A stretch of DNA of 64,000 nucleotides from DATGPD01 sp031423015 (GTDB lineage: Bacteria > Planctomycetota > UBA1135 > UBA2386). The notes under the pieces are model-generated. The model made no database searches and was not told the DNA's origin. It saw only the letters and a list, made by a program, of their open reading frames with translations. Position 1 is the stretch's first letter, and each line of letters begins with the position of its first letter. A program made the position numbers and the translations under genes. The stretch is from assembly GCA_031423015.1 (NCBI GenBank), contig JANPER010000164.1:1-64000 (forward strand). Reading direction: 5' to 3'. Below, one piece after another: positions 17,241 to 25,594 of this stretch.

Positions 17241-17731
17241 GAGTTGGGCTCCTCGTTGGCAGGCTCACTGCCGGTTTCGGGTGCTGGTGCTGGTACTGCT
17301 GCTGGTGCTGCTGCTGCTGGTGCTGGTGCTGGCGGCACCGGTGGCGGCGCATCCTCACCGACCCGCGCCTCGTCGAACGCCGCCTCGGGCTCGAGCGCTT
17401 CCGGCGGGATCTCGTCGCACTTCAAGATCTGATGCCGCAGCACCGTGTCACTGAAGTCGAGTTCGCGGCGGACGGCGGCCGGCGCGGTGTGCTCGCTCTT
17501 GAAGTAGACGAGCATGAAAGTGGCGCGCTGTTGCTTCTTGATCGGGTAGGCCAGGCGTCGTTCGTCCCAGCGGCGCGCGCTCACGACTTGGGCGCTGTGC
17601 TTGGCGAACAGATCGATCACGCCCTGCTTACAGGCTGCCCAGCCTTTGCGAACTTCCTGGTTGTTCACCAGGACCATGCATTCGTAGGTGTTGGTCACTC
17701 GTTTGATACCGGTGCCGCGCTCGCGGCCCAT
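17237..17731 (-). CDS. rpsF: 30S ribosomal protein bS6 with long Pro/Ala tail
   Basis: Residues about 10-105 are a normal bS6 (TNTYECMVLVNNQE, DERRLAYPIKKQQRATFMLVYF, LRHQILKCDE). The remaining ~55 residues are a low-complexity Pro/Ala/Glu tail ending ETGSEPANEEPNS, so the protein (164 residues from the ATG at 17731) is well above the usual ~100. The tail is encoded by a (GCTGGT)-like microsatellite at about 17280-17335 that could vary in length. Translation may instead start at a GTG 11 codons in; neither start has a clear ribosome-binding site. It partners bS18, encoded next. Confidence 0.93.
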   Translation of the reverse strand: MGRERGTGIKRVTNTYECMVLVNNQEVRKGWAACKQGVIDLFAKHSAQVVSARRWDERRLAYPIKKQQRATFMLVYFKSEHTAPAAVRRELDFSDTVLRHQILKCDEIPPEALEPEAAFDEARVGEDAPPPVPPAPAPAAAAPAAVPAPAPETGSEPANEEPNS

Positions 17732-18047
17732 CTGTAGTGCTGACGTCGCTGCAACAGCGCTCCCGCGAGCGCGGGAGCCATCACCTCCTGTTCTCCGGCA
17801 GGAAGTGACAGCGTGCGCGACGAGCACACGGTGACACCACAGCCCAGATGGAGACGGGACACAGTTTGTCCCGACGGCCGGCACGGGTCCGGCCCTTGGC
17901 AGGTTCAGGTCGTCTGGAGAAAGAACATCGCGGGATCAACCAGACCGTGTGGGTAAGGAGCCGCGAAGGGCGGGAGAGGGTAGCGGCCGCCGGGGGTGGC
18001 GTCCAGCAAGTTCGAGGGTGCGGCCGCCACGCAACGGCTGCCGGGTG
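17732..18047. promoter_or_regulatory. pth/rpsF break region with hairpins; no gene seen
   Basis: This stretch separates divergent rpsF (minus) and the phd/PIN pair (plus). At 17759-17778 an 8-bp perfect stem (GCTCCCGC/GCGGGAGC, loop GAGC) lies 28-47 nt upstream of the rpsF ATG, where an S6:S18-responsive leader could sit; the loop does not let me confirm that motif. A second inverted repeat, CGGGACA (17855-17861) / TGTCCCG (17867-17873), lies further out. GCGGCCGCC is repeated at about 17965-18030. I see no coding frame supported by similarity or context. Confidence 0.45.
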
Positions 18048-18076
18048 TTGCTCGCCCCGAAATGGCCATTTAGGAT
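18048..18076 (+). promoter_or_regulatory. Candidate phd promoter with palindromic operator
   Basis: TTGCTC (18048-18053) and TAGGAT (18071-18076) are spaced by 17 nt and would start transcription close to the phd ATG at 18083. The 12-bp perfect palindrome AAATGGCCATTT (18060-18071) fills the spacer and touches the -10 box. Phd/YefM antitoxins repress their own operons by binding such palindromes, so this is a good operator candidate. Confidence 0.45.
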
Positions 18077-18082
18077 GCGAAT

Positions 18083-18328
18083 ATGGACATTTCGGTAACC
18101 GAGTTCAAGCAGGCCTGTCTCGAGGTGATTCGTCAGGTCGAGCAGTCTGGCAGAACCGTGACCATCACGCGGCGTGGCAAGGTGGTCGCTCGACTGTCCC
18201 CCGCGACCAGGGCGGCGGTCGACGCATCGCTGCCGCCGTGGGAGCAACTCCGCGCGCTGGGCGGACGGCTGCTCGCGGCCCCCGAAGAGTCAGTGCTGCG
18301 CAACGAGGACTTCGAGGCGCTGCGGTGA
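18083..18328 (+). CDS. Phd/YefM-family antitoxin
   Basis: This 81-residue protein opens with the Phd/YefM DNA-binding fold: DISVTEFKQACLEVIRQVEQSGRTVTITRRGKVVARL is the typical pattern, with the GK(V)VARLSP strand. The C-terminal part (about 50-81) would wrap the toxin. AGGA lies 7 nt before the ATG. The TGA overlaps the GTG of the PIN toxin gene by 4 bp. The pair is on the opposite strand to the housekeeping genes around it and separates pth from rpsF, which suggests insertion. Confidence 0.9.
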   Translation: MDISVTEFKQACLEVIRQVEQSGRTVTITRRGKVVARLSPATRAAVDASLPPWEQLRALGGRLLAAPEESVLRNEDFEALR

Positions 18329-18726
18329 GAGTGCTGCTCGACACCCATATCTGGGTGAAATGGCTGACGCCGAACGCGGCCTTGTCGGCGCGTGAACTCG
18401 ATGGGCTCGACAAGGCAGCGGCCAAGCGCGAACTGCACGTGGCTGCGATCAGCCTATGGGAAGTGCAAGTCCTGCACGCCAAGCGTCGCGTCGAGTTGCC
18501 GCTGCCCTTCGCGGAATGGCTGCTACGCGCGACCGACGCGCGCGCCGTGACGATTGTGCCGCTCGATATCGAGGTGGTGACGGCGCTGGACGCGCTGCCC
18601 GCGAAGTTTCACGGCGACCCAGCCGATCGACTGATCGTCGCGACGGCGCGCGCGCACGCCATGCCGCTGGCGACTCACGATCGACTGATCCGCCGCGCGC
18701 GGGTCGCGAAGATCTGGGCGCCGTGA
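18325..18726 (+). CDS. PIN-domain toxin (VapC type)
   Basis: This 133-residue protein has the acidic PIN active site: LLDTHIWVKW (first Asp), ISLWEVQ (Glu), GDPADRLIVATA (third Asp) and THDRLI (fourth). The pattern LLDTHxxLW...SxWEV...DPxDRxI is that of PIN proteins paired with Phd-type antitoxins. PIN toxins are Mg-dependent RNases that usually cut tRNA or rRNA. The start GTG overlaps the antitoxin stop. The module looks complete and functional. Confidence 0.9.
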   Translation: MRVLLDTHIWVKWLTPNAALSARELDGLDKAAAKRELHVAAISLWEVQVLHAKRRVELPLPFAEWLLRATDARAVTIVPLDIEVVTALDALPAKFHGDPADRLIVATARAHAMPLATHDRLIRRARVAKIWAP

Positions 18727-18771
18727 TGGGGCAGGGCACAAGACCCGCCGGGCACCGCCCGCGATGCGCCC

Positions 18772-19383
18772 CTACTCGTCGCGATTGAACACATCCATCA
18801 ACCGATTCAACTCGGTCCGCGCCAACCAACCCTCCACCGCTTCCGCCGCCCGTATCAGCGCCGGCAGCACCGCGACCTTCTCCGCGGCCGAGAAGCGCTC
18901 CAATACGTGATCGACGAAACCGGTCTCGGGCGCGCCGATGCCGACGCGCAGGCGGGGATACGCCTGCGTCATCAACACGGCCTCGATCGAGCGCAGACCG
19001 TTGTGGCCGCCGGCGCTGCCGTTGGCGCGCAGGCGCAGCTTGCCGAGCGGCAGGTTGAGGTCATCCAACACCACCAGCAACGCCTCGGGCGTGAGCTCGC
19101 CGTGCCGCAGCATCGGCCCGGCGACGTCGCCAGACAGATTCACGAACGTCAGCGGCTTCACCAGCACGAAGGCCTGCCCGCGCGCGGAGCCCTCGGCCAG
19201 CGTGGCCTTGACCTTGCCCGAGAACAGCTTGGTGCCCGCGCTGTCCTTGCGCTCGAGGCGTTTCCAGGCAAGGCCCAGCCGCTGCGCCACGAGGTCGAGC
19301 ACCATGAAGCCGACGTTGTGACGCGTGCCCTCGTATTCGGCACCCGGGTTGCCGATGCCCAGAACGATGCGCTTCCAGGTCAT
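18772..19383 (-). CDS. pth: Peptidyl-tRNA hydrolase
   Basis: This 203-residue protein has all Pth landmarks: GIGNPG (Asn12), TRHNVGF (catalytic His22), PLTFVNLSG, VVLDDLNLPLG (catalytic Asp) and GSAGGHNGL. It recycles peptidyl-tRNA released from stalled ribosomes. It lies 41 bp after rplY in the run glmU-prs-rplY-pth. The next gene on the strand, rpsF, is separated from it by the inserted toxin-antitoxin pair. Confidence 0.97.
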   Translation of the reverse strand: MTWKRIVLGIGNPGAEYEGTRHNVGFMVLDLVAQRLGLAWKRLERKDSAGTKLFSGKVKATLAEGSARGQAFVLVKPLTFVNLSGDVAGPMLRHGELTPEALLVVLDDLNLPLGKLRLRANGSAGGHNGLRSIEAVLMTQAYPRLRVGIGAPETGFVDHVLERFSAAEKVAVLPALIRAAEAVEGWLARTELNRLMDVFNRDE

Positions 19384-19424
19384 GGCAACACGACGACCTC
19401 AGGCCGCGGCGCGCGGACGCGCGC

Positions 19425-20123
19425 TCACTTCTTCTTGTCGTCCTTCTTGTCGCCCTTCTTGTCGTCGGCCTTCTTGTCGTCGGCCTTCTTCTCGGTGGCC
19501 TTCTCGCCATCCGCCGGGGCCGCCGCTGCTGCAGCCGCCGCTGGCACTGCGCCCTCGGCTGGCTCGGCAACCACTTCGACCTTGGCCTCGACGACGTGGC
19601 AGACCACCATCTCGGGCGACACCCGCAGCGTGACACCAGCCGGCAGGATCAACTCCTTGGCCAACACACGGTCGCCGATGTTCATGTGCTCCACGTTCAA
19701 CGGCAGGTTCTCGGGAATCGCCGTGGGCAGCGCCGAGATCTGGATCTGGCTGTGATCGCGAATCAACACGCCGCCCTTGCTGATGCCGACGGGGTGCCCC
19801 TTGAAATCCACCTCGACGACGAGATCCATCGGCTTGGTGAGGTCGATGCGCTTGAAATCGATGTGCAGCGGCTCGTCGGTGAGGCAATCGTAATGCACGT
19901 CTTGCAGGTAGACGGCCTGCTCCTCCTTGCCGAGCTTCACCTTGTAGACGCGATGGTGATGCCGCAAGTGGCTTTGCAGGTCGAGCACGTCGAGCGTGAA
20001 GCCCTCGTTCGCGACACCGAGGCCATACATGATGCCGGGGACGCGACCCTCGGCGCGCAGACGGGCGTTGACTCTCTTGCCGGTTTGCTGGCGAACAGTG
20101 GCAGTGATCTTGGCGACTTCCAT
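19425..20123 (-). CDS. rplY: 50S ribosomal protein bL25 (Ctc form) with charged tail
   Basis: This 232-residue protein has the N-terminal 5S-rRNA-binding domain (KITATVRQQTGKRVNARLR, EGRVPGIMYG) and the Ctc C-terminal domain (PLNVEHMNIGDRVLAKELILPAGV). Beyond about residue 190 comes an Ala-rich linker and a repetitive Lys/Asp tail made of ADDKK and DKKDDKKK units. The tail is not part of the family fold; a similar one ends the sulfatase at 31923-33407. The gene lies 9 bp after prs. Confidence 0.95.
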   Translation of the reverse strand: MEVAKITATVRQQTGKRVNARLRAEGRVPGIMYGLGVANEGFTLDVLDLQSHLRHHHRVYKVKLGKEEQAVYLQDVHYDCLTDEPLHIDFKRIDLTKPMDLVVEVDFKGHPVGISKGGVLIRDHSQIQISALPTAIPENLPLNVEHMNIGDRVLAKELILPAGVTLRVSPEMVVCHVVEAKVEVVAEPAEGAVPAAAAAAAAPADGEKATEKKADDKKADDKKGDKKDDKKK

Positions 20124-20132
20124 GGGAATCCT

Positions 20133-21101
20133 CTAGCGCTCGAACGGCGCGTTCTTGGTGTCAAAGAGAACGCTGACGCTCTCGTTGCGGTGAATACGAT
20201 CGATGGCGCGCGCGAGCAGCGGCGCCAGTGAAGCGGTGGTGCAGCGCTGCAGGTCGGCGCGCTTGGGAATCGTGTCGGTGAAGATGATGCACTCGACCGG
20301 CGCGGCGTTGAGCTTTTCCACGGCGCTGCCAGCGAGCACCGCGTGCGTCGCGGCGATGTAGACCTTCTTGCCGCCGCGTTCCTTGGCGATGCGCGCGGCA
20401 TCGACGATCGAGCCGCCGGTCGACACCATGTCGTCGACGATGATGACGTCGCGGTCCTTCACCGTGCCGATCACGTGCTCCACCACGGTGGTGTCGCCGG
20501 AGATGCGGCGCTTGTCGACGATGGCGATGTCGCAGTCGAGATCCTTGGCGTAGGCGCGCGCCAACTTCACGCCGCCGACGTCGGGCGACAGGATGATCGG
20601 GTTCTTCACCTCGAGGCTGCGCAGGTGTTCCATGATCACCGGGCGCGCGTAGAGATGGTCGACCGGGATGTCGAAGAAGCCCTGGATCTGCGCCGCGTGC
20701 AGGTCGACGGCGACGACGCGGTTCACGCCCGACGCGGTGATCAGGTTCGCCACCAGCTTGGCGTTGATCGGCACGCGGCCCTCGTCTTTGCGATCCTTGC
20801 GCGCGTAGCCGAAGTACGGAATCACCGCGGTGATGCGATCGGCCGACGCGCGCCGCAGGCAGTCGGCGAACGACAGCAGCTTGAACAGGTTGTCGTGCAC
20901 CGGCGGGCAGGTGGGCTGCACGATGAACACGTCGGCGCCGCGCACGTCGCACTCCACCTTGAGGTCGAGTTCGCCGTCGGGGAACGGCTTGAGCGTGGCT
21001 TCGCCGAGCGGAATGCCCATGTGCGCGCAGATGTCGCGCGCCAACTGATCGTGGGCGGTGCCGGTGAAGACGCGCAGGCGTTCGCGACGGAACATGCTCA
21101 A
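20133..21101 (-). CDS. prs: Ribose-phosphate pyrophosphokinase
   Basis: This 322-residue enzyme makes PRPP from ribose 5-phosphate and ATP. Visible motifs are PTCPPVHDNLFKLL, PYFGYARKDRKDEGR, DLHAAQIQGFFDIPVDHL (the family signature) and the PRPP loop VIIVDDMVSTGGS. The ATG overlaps the glmU stop by 4 bp; a second ATG two codons in is possible. The glmU-prs-rplY-pth order is conserved in many bacteria and supports the assignment. Confidence 0.97.
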   Translation of the reverse strand: MSMFRRERLRVFTGTAHDQLARDICAHMGIPLGEATLKPFPDGELDLKVECDVRGADVFIVQPTCPPVHDNLFKLLSFADCLRRASADRITAVIPYFGYARKDRKDEGRVPINAKLVANLITASGVNRVVAVDLHAAQIQGFFDIPVDHLYARPVIMEHLRSLEVKNPIILSPDVGGVKLARAYAKDLDCDIAIVDKRRISGDTTVVEHVIGTVKDRDVIIVDDMVSTGGSIVDAARIAKERGGKKVYIAATHAVLAGSAVEKLNAAPVECIIFTDTIPKRADLQRCTTASLAPLLARAIDRIHRNESVSVLFDTKNAPFER

Positions 21102-22366
21102 CGGTCCTCCGCCTTCTTGTTCTTGCGCAGGGCTTTGGCCGGCACGCCGACCCAGACTTCGCCGGGCGGCACCTCGCCACGGGTGACGATGGCGCCCGCG
21201 CCGGTGGTCGCGTCCTTGCCGACGGTCACCGGCGCCACCAGCACGGTGCCGCTGCCGATGAAGGCGCCGTCCTCGATCGTGGTCTGATGCTTGCGCTTGC
21301 CGTCGTAGTTGGCGGTAATCGTGCCGCAGCCGATGTTGGCGTGCGCGCCGATCGTGGCGTCGCCGATGTAGGTCAAGTGCTTGGCCTTGGTGCCGCGGCC
21401 GATCGTGCTCTTCTTGATCTCGACGAAGTTGCCGATCTCGGCGCCGTCATCGAGCCGCGCCGCCAAGCGCAGATGCGCGAACGGACCGACCTCGCAGCCG
21501 GCGCCGATGACGCAGCCGGTGCGGATCACGGTGCACGGCAAGATGCGCGTGTCGTGGCCGATCTGCACGCCGTGCTCGATGTAGGTCGTGGCCGGATCTT
21601 CGATCATCACGCCGTTGGCCAAGTGCAGCAGCAGGATGCGTTCCTGCATCACTTCGCGCGCCGCGGCCAGATCGCGCAGCGAGTTGACGCCGAGGATCTC
21701 GTCGTCGTCGAGCACGGTGTGCGTCATCACGCCTGGCCCTTCTACGAGCTGCGAGATGGTGTCGGTGAGATACAGCTCGCCCTGCGCGTTGTCGTCGGAC
21801 AGCCCCACCAGCGCGCCCGCCAGGTGCTGCGAATCGAAGCAGTAGAAGCCGGCGTTGATCTCGCCGATGTCCTTCTCTTCGTCCGAGCAGTCGCGCTCCT
21901 CGCGGATGCCGACGATGTTGCCCGACATGTCGCGCAGGATGCGGCCAAGGCCCGTGGGATCATCGGGCACGGCCGTGAGCAAGCTGGCCCCCGCGCCGGC
22001 GCGCGCCTCGCGCAGCGCAACCAGGGTGGGCGCGGTGATCAGCGGGCAGTCGCCGTACACCACCATGATGTCGCCCTCGAACTCGACGAGCGATTCCATC
22101 GCCACCTGCACCGCGTGCCCGGTGCCGCGCGGCTCACCCTGGTCGACGGTGGTCAAGCGATCGCGCCCGGCGATCGTCTTCTGCACCGCTTCTTTGTGGT
22201 GGTGCAAGACGACGATGGTGCGGTCCGGCTCCAACTCCGCCACCGCCGCGAGCACGGTGTCGAGGAGAGAGCGCCCGCACAGCGGCAGCAGCACCTTGGG
22301 CACGTTGACCTTGGTGCGCTTGCCCAGGCCGGCGGCCAGCACGACGACGGCAAGGGGGCGACTCAT
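21098..22366 (-). CDS. glmU: Bifunctional GlmU (uridylyltransferase/acetyltransferase)
   Basis: This 422-residue protein has the nucleotidyltransferase N-half (VVVLAAGLGKRTKVNVPKVL, GEPRGTGHAV, VYGDCPLI, EINAGFYCF) and a left-handed beta-helix C-half with hexapeptide repeats from about residue 250, including the acetyltransferase segment KHLTYIGDATIGAHANIGCGTITANYDG, which I quote only in part for its His and Asn residues. It makes UDP-GlcNAc for peptidoglycan and LPS. At 422 residues it is somewhat short of the usual ~455. It heads the glmU-prs-rplY-pth run. Confidence 0.95.
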   Translation of the reverse strand: MSRPLAVVVLAAGLGKRTKVNVPKVLLPLCGRSLLDTVLAAVAELEPDRTIVVLHHHKEAVQKTIAGRDRLTTVDQGEPRGTGHAVQVAMESLVEFEGDIMVVYGDCPLITAPTLVALREARAGAGASLLTAVPDDPTGLGRILRDMSGNIVGIREERDCSDEEKDIGEINAGFYCFDSQHLAGALVGLSDDNAQGELYLTDTISQLVEGPGVMTHTVLDDDEILGVNSLRDLAAAREVMQERILLLHLANGVMIEDPATTYIEHGVQIGHDTRILPCTVIRTGCVIGAGCEVGPFAHLRLAARLDDGAEIGNFVEIKKSTIGRGTKAKHLTYIGDATIGAHANIGCGTITANYDGKRKHQTTIEDGAFIGSGTVLVAPVTVGKDATTGAGAIVTRGEVPPGEVWVGVPAKALRKNKKAEDR

Positions 22367-22551
22367 GGGATCAACAGACGGGCGCGCGCGAGGGCGAAAA
22401 AGGGCGCGGGATTGTCGTCAGGGGATGGGGGCGGGTCAAGAGCGAGCCCAAGACACCTAGAGCGGACGAGGGAGCACATGCCCGAGTGGCACCGCCATTG
22501 GACCGTCATGCACCGGGCCGCAGCGCGGCGAAACTCAGCGCCGCCCCAACC

Positions 22552-23274
22552 CTAGTGCACTGGCGTCCAGTTCAAGCCGTCCGCCCCCAGGCCGCTGGTC
22601 GCCAGCAACTGCGACTCGACGATTGTGGGACCGGTGGTGCCCTGCAGCGCCGCGCCAGCGGGCGGCACGATGTCGAGGCCGGTGTAGTGCGCGATCAGCG
22701 TCTTCATCACTTGACCCTGTTGATTGACGAAGAAGGCGCGGTGGCCGGTCACGTTGATGCCGACCGGCCAGGCCAGGCAGGTGTAGTAGTCGCGCGCCTT
22801 CGTGGGGTCGAACAGAGTGCGGTTGGCGACGGTGGCGAGCACGCCGACGCCGGCCGCGTCGGGCAGGAACACCGCCACGCGATAGCCGTGCACGATGGTG
22901 TGGCCATTGCTGTCGAGCTTGCCGAGCAGCGAACTCAGCAGGCGCTGGGTCAGGGGCTCGGTCTGACCGCGCAGCGGATCGACGGCGGCGAGTTCGCCGA
23001 GCGAGCCAAACTCACTGCCGGTGTCGTTGTTGACGTCGACCGAGTTCTGCGCGCGGAACTGGAACTGCGCCTGCGACACGGCCCGCAACGTGGCGACGAT
23101 CGCCGATTCGTTGGCCGACACGCGGCGCGCCACGTAGCTCGGCACGGTGATGCCCGCGAGGATGCCAATGATCGCACAGGTGATCAGCACCTCGATCAGC
23201 GTGAAGCCACGCTGGCAAGCGCGTCCCGCCGCACGAGAAGGGGCATGGCCGGTCTGTCGCTGGGTGAGTTGCAT
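22552..23274 (-). CDS. Type IV pilin / pseudopilin-like protein
   Basis: This 240-residue protein has a class III signal: a basic leader ending RG, then FTLIEVLITCAIIGILAGIT with Glu at position +5, the mark of prepilin-peptidase substrates. The rest has no motif I recognise; it may be a pseudopilin or a secreted protein assembled by a type II/IV system. The ATG at 23274 is divergent from, and overlaps by 2 bp, the possible start of the capsule-like gene. Planctomycetes often have many such single prepilin-like genes. Confidence 0.75.
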   Translation of the reverse strand: MQLTQRQTGHAPSRAAGRACQRGFTLIEVLITCAIIGILAGITVPSYVARRVSANESAIVATLRAVSQAQFQFRAQNSVDVNNDTGSEFGSLGELAAVDPLRGQTEPLTQRLLSSLLGKLDSNGHTIVHGYRVAVFLPDAAGVGVLATVANRTLFDPTKARDYYTCLAWPVGINVTGHRAFFVNQQGQVMKTLIAHYTGLDIVPPAGAALQGTTGPTIVESQLLATSGLGADGLNWTPVH

Positions 23275-24763
23275 GATTGCACCTTGGTCAGGCCCGACAT
23301 CGACGGCCAAAACCGGACGCCTTGAGGATCGCGTCTCATCGCGCGACGGCGAGGTCGCACCGCGCACAACTCCGCCGCCCGCGGCGGTCGATGCATCGGT
23401 TGCGTTGCCGTACCTTCTCTTTGCCGCGCCGAGCATCGGCAGCTTCCACCTGCACGACCGCCTCGCCGAGTTGGCGATGCGACGGGGGCATCGCGTCAGC
23501 GTGCTGGCCGTGGAAGCCGCGGACCGCGCGTTCTGGCTTGCGCAGGGCCTGCCGGTGCAGACGCTGGCGGGCGCGCGCCAGCAGGCCGACGACGAGACTC
23601 TGCCCTTGCGCGAGCTGGCCGACATCGACTGCCGACTGGCCGGTCACCACCAGCCGCGGCCGGCGCAGCGCCGACGCGCTACGCGGCGGCTGGCGTACAG
23701 CGCCCGCGCGCTCTTACACCTGCTGGCGCACGACCCACCGGACGCGATCTTGCTGCACGAGGGGCGCAGCGGACTGCACCGCTTGGTGCACTTCTTGGCG
23801 CGACGGCAAGGCATCGCCGTGCTGCATCTCGGCGAAGGTCTTCTGCCCGCGACGCTGGTCGTCGATCACGAAGGCGTCGATGGCGATGCCTCGCTCACGC
23901 GCCGCATCGCCGCCGACTACCGCGGCATCACCGCCGACCCCGCATTCCTGCAGGCGGCGCTGGCGGGCTGGCTCGGCGGCTCGGCGGCACCGTCGGCCCT
24001 GCGCCGACCACCGAGCAAGCCGCTGCTGTTCGATCGCTTGCTCGCCGCCGCTAGCGCGGCGCGTCACGGCTGGCGCGCCAGCCGCGCCGCGGTCACCGCG
24101 TGGCAGGCAGCGCAGCTTGGCGCGAGCCGCGGCTTGCGGTCGTCGTTGCCGATGGCCTCGCCGGCCATCGTCGTACTGCTGCAGCCGACGAGTTGCCCGC
24201 GGATGCGGCTCGACGCGCCGCCCGCGCTCAGCCCGCAGCGGCTGTTGCACGCGACGCGGATCGCGGTCGACGACATCGACCGGACGATCGCCGTGGTCGG
24301 GGTGCTGCCGCGCGAGCCGCTGCACGCAGCAGCACAGCAACTGTTCGAGGCCGGTTGTCAACTCGTACCGCAGGCGGCCGCGGCCGCGGTGCTCGCGACG
24401 GCGCTGGCGGTGGTGACGGTGAATCACCCGCTGGCTGGCGCCGCGCTGCTGCACGGCACGCCCGTGGTTCACCTGGGCCGCGCGATCTACGGGGTGCGGG
24501 GCGTGGCCGTCGGCGCCACGCTTGCAACCCTACGCGACGGGCTCACCACGGCACTCAGCATGGAACGGCCGTCGCTGCGCGAACGCTTCCTCACGCGCGT
24601 GCTGCGTCGAGATCACGTGTGGTGCGCCGCCGAGAGTCCGGATCGCAACGGCCTGCATGGCTTGATGCAGACGATCGAACGATTACTCCAGGCGCGCGCG
24701 CCGCACGGTGGCCGCATCGTCTATCGACCGGGCCCCGTCTGGCCGCTCACAACCGTGGGTTAG
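23273..24763 (+). CDS. KpsS-like capsule polysaccharide biosynthesis protein
   Basis: The protein (up to 496 residues) resembles the Capsule_synth family (KpsC/KpsS, beta-Kdo transferases). Signs are LLFAAPSIGSFHLHDRLAE, RGHRVSVLAVEAADRAFW (compare KpsS 'GGDxLFW'), GEGLLPATLVVDHEGVDGD (compare 'EGYLRPdyItlE..GVNGnS') and the C-terminal HPLAGAALLHGTPVVHLGRAIY. KpsS-type enzymes build the Kdo linker of capsules. The start is uncertain: ATG at 23273, or TTG at 23405, where similarity begins. No other capsule genes are in the window. Confidence 0.65.
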   Translation: MIAPWSGPTSTAKTGRLEDRVSSRDGEVAPRTTPPPAAVDASVALPYLLFAAPSIGSFHLHDRLAELAMRRGHRVSVLAVEAADRAFWLAQGLPVQTLAGARQQADDETLPLRELADIDCRLAGHHQPRPAQRRRATRRLAYSARALLHLLAHDPPDAILLHEGRSGLHRLVHFLARRQGIAVLHLGEGLLPATLVVDHEGVDGDASLTRRIAADYRGITADPAFLQAALAGWLGGSAAPSALRRPPSKPLLFDRLLAAASAARHGWRASRAAVTAWQAAQLGASRGLRSSLPMASPAIVVLLQPTSCPRMRLDAPPALSPQRLLHATRIAVDDIDRTIAVVGVLPREPLHAAAQQLFEAGCQLVPQAAAAAVLATALAVVTVNHPLAGAALLHGTPVVHLGRAIYGVRGVAVGATLATLRDGLTTALSMERPSLRERFLTRVLRRDHVWCAAESPDRNGLHGLMQTIERLLQARAPHGGRIVYRPGPVWPLTTVG

Positions 24764-24765
24764 CC

Positions 24766-25347
24766 TCAAGCGTCAGCCGAGATCTCTTCGCCGGGACGAC
24801 GCACGTTGGTCGTCACTGGCTTCACGACCTTGCGGCTGCTCTTGGTGCGCGGCTTGCGCTGGCCAAGCAGTTCGTTGCTCAGCATGTTTTCCAGCTCGCG
24901 GTCGCGACCCGCTTCGGCCTGCACCAGGCTGCGCTCGAGCGCAATCGCTTCCTGCTTGTTGTGGCAGAGCATGCGCTGCGTCTGCGCGGTGGCGTCGTAG
25001 AAGCGCGCGCCCGCCATCACCGGCGCGAGCAGCATGCCGTCGGCCGTCTTGATCGCCGCGCCGTCAGGACACTCGAGGTAGTCGCCGCGACAGATCAGCG
25101 CGCTGCGTTCCGACCAGCGATCGCGCGTCTGCGGCTCGATCGGACGCTCGTCGTCGAGCAGGTAGGTCGGCGTGACGTCGTAGTGCTTGCACAGGGCGAG
25201 CAACATCGGCAGCGTCGGCAGCGACCGACCTTGCTCGAGGTGCGACATCGTCGCTGGGCGCACTCCTAGTGTGCGAGCAGTGACGCCTTGGGGCTCGCGC
25301 TTGAAGCGGGTGCGCAGGTAGAACAGTTTGAGGTGCAGACGCCGCAT
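24766..25347 (-). CDS. XRE-family HTH regulator
   Basis: This 193-residue protein has an N-terminal helix-turn-helix of the XRE/Cro type (about residues 10-70): REPQGVTARTLGVRPATMSHLEQGRSLPTLPML, seen here as the usual 'S.LEqGr..P....l..l...' pattern, followed by ALCKHYDVTPTYLLDDE. The C-terminal ~120 residues are charged and of unknown role. Its target is unknown. It is convergent with the KpsS-like gene (2 bp between stops) and divergent from rsmJ. Confidence 0.85.
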   Translation of the reverse strand: MRRLHLKLFYLRTRFKREPQGVTARTLGVRPATMSHLEQGRSLPTLPMLLALCKHYDVTPTYLLDDERPIEPQTRDRWSERSALICRGDYLECPDGAAIKTADGMLLAPVMAGARFYDATAQTQRMLCHNKQEAIALERSLVQAEAGRDRELENMLSNELLGQRKPRTKSSRKVVKPVTTNVRRPGEEISADA

Positions 25348-25594
25348 GGTTGCCAGTCCGGGATGTGGGTTCAGCGGGTGCGCAGCAGCGTAAGGCAGTG
25401 TCGCTGGTGCGTGGGAGAACTTGGGGGGAGAGGGTGGAAGCTGCGAAGTCTAGCACTGCGGCGCGCATCAGTTGGTCCGGTGGAATGAAATTGAGCACGC
25501 CTTGGATTCGCTCAGCAGAAATGAAATGCCGGCGCCACCGGAGCCGCGAGACCATTGTGCGCCCACGCGGGCGCCCGCAAAAAATTGGGCCGAC

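Noticed and set aside
21287..22555. Long plus-strand frame (422 codons) opposite glmU
   Set aside because: It is a shadow of glmU in very high GC DNA, has no recognisable domain, and glmU on the other strand is certain.
25472..25594. Longer N-terminus for rsmJ
   Set aside because: The first 41 codons have no counterpart in RsmJ and no ribosome-binding site supports the upstream ATGs.
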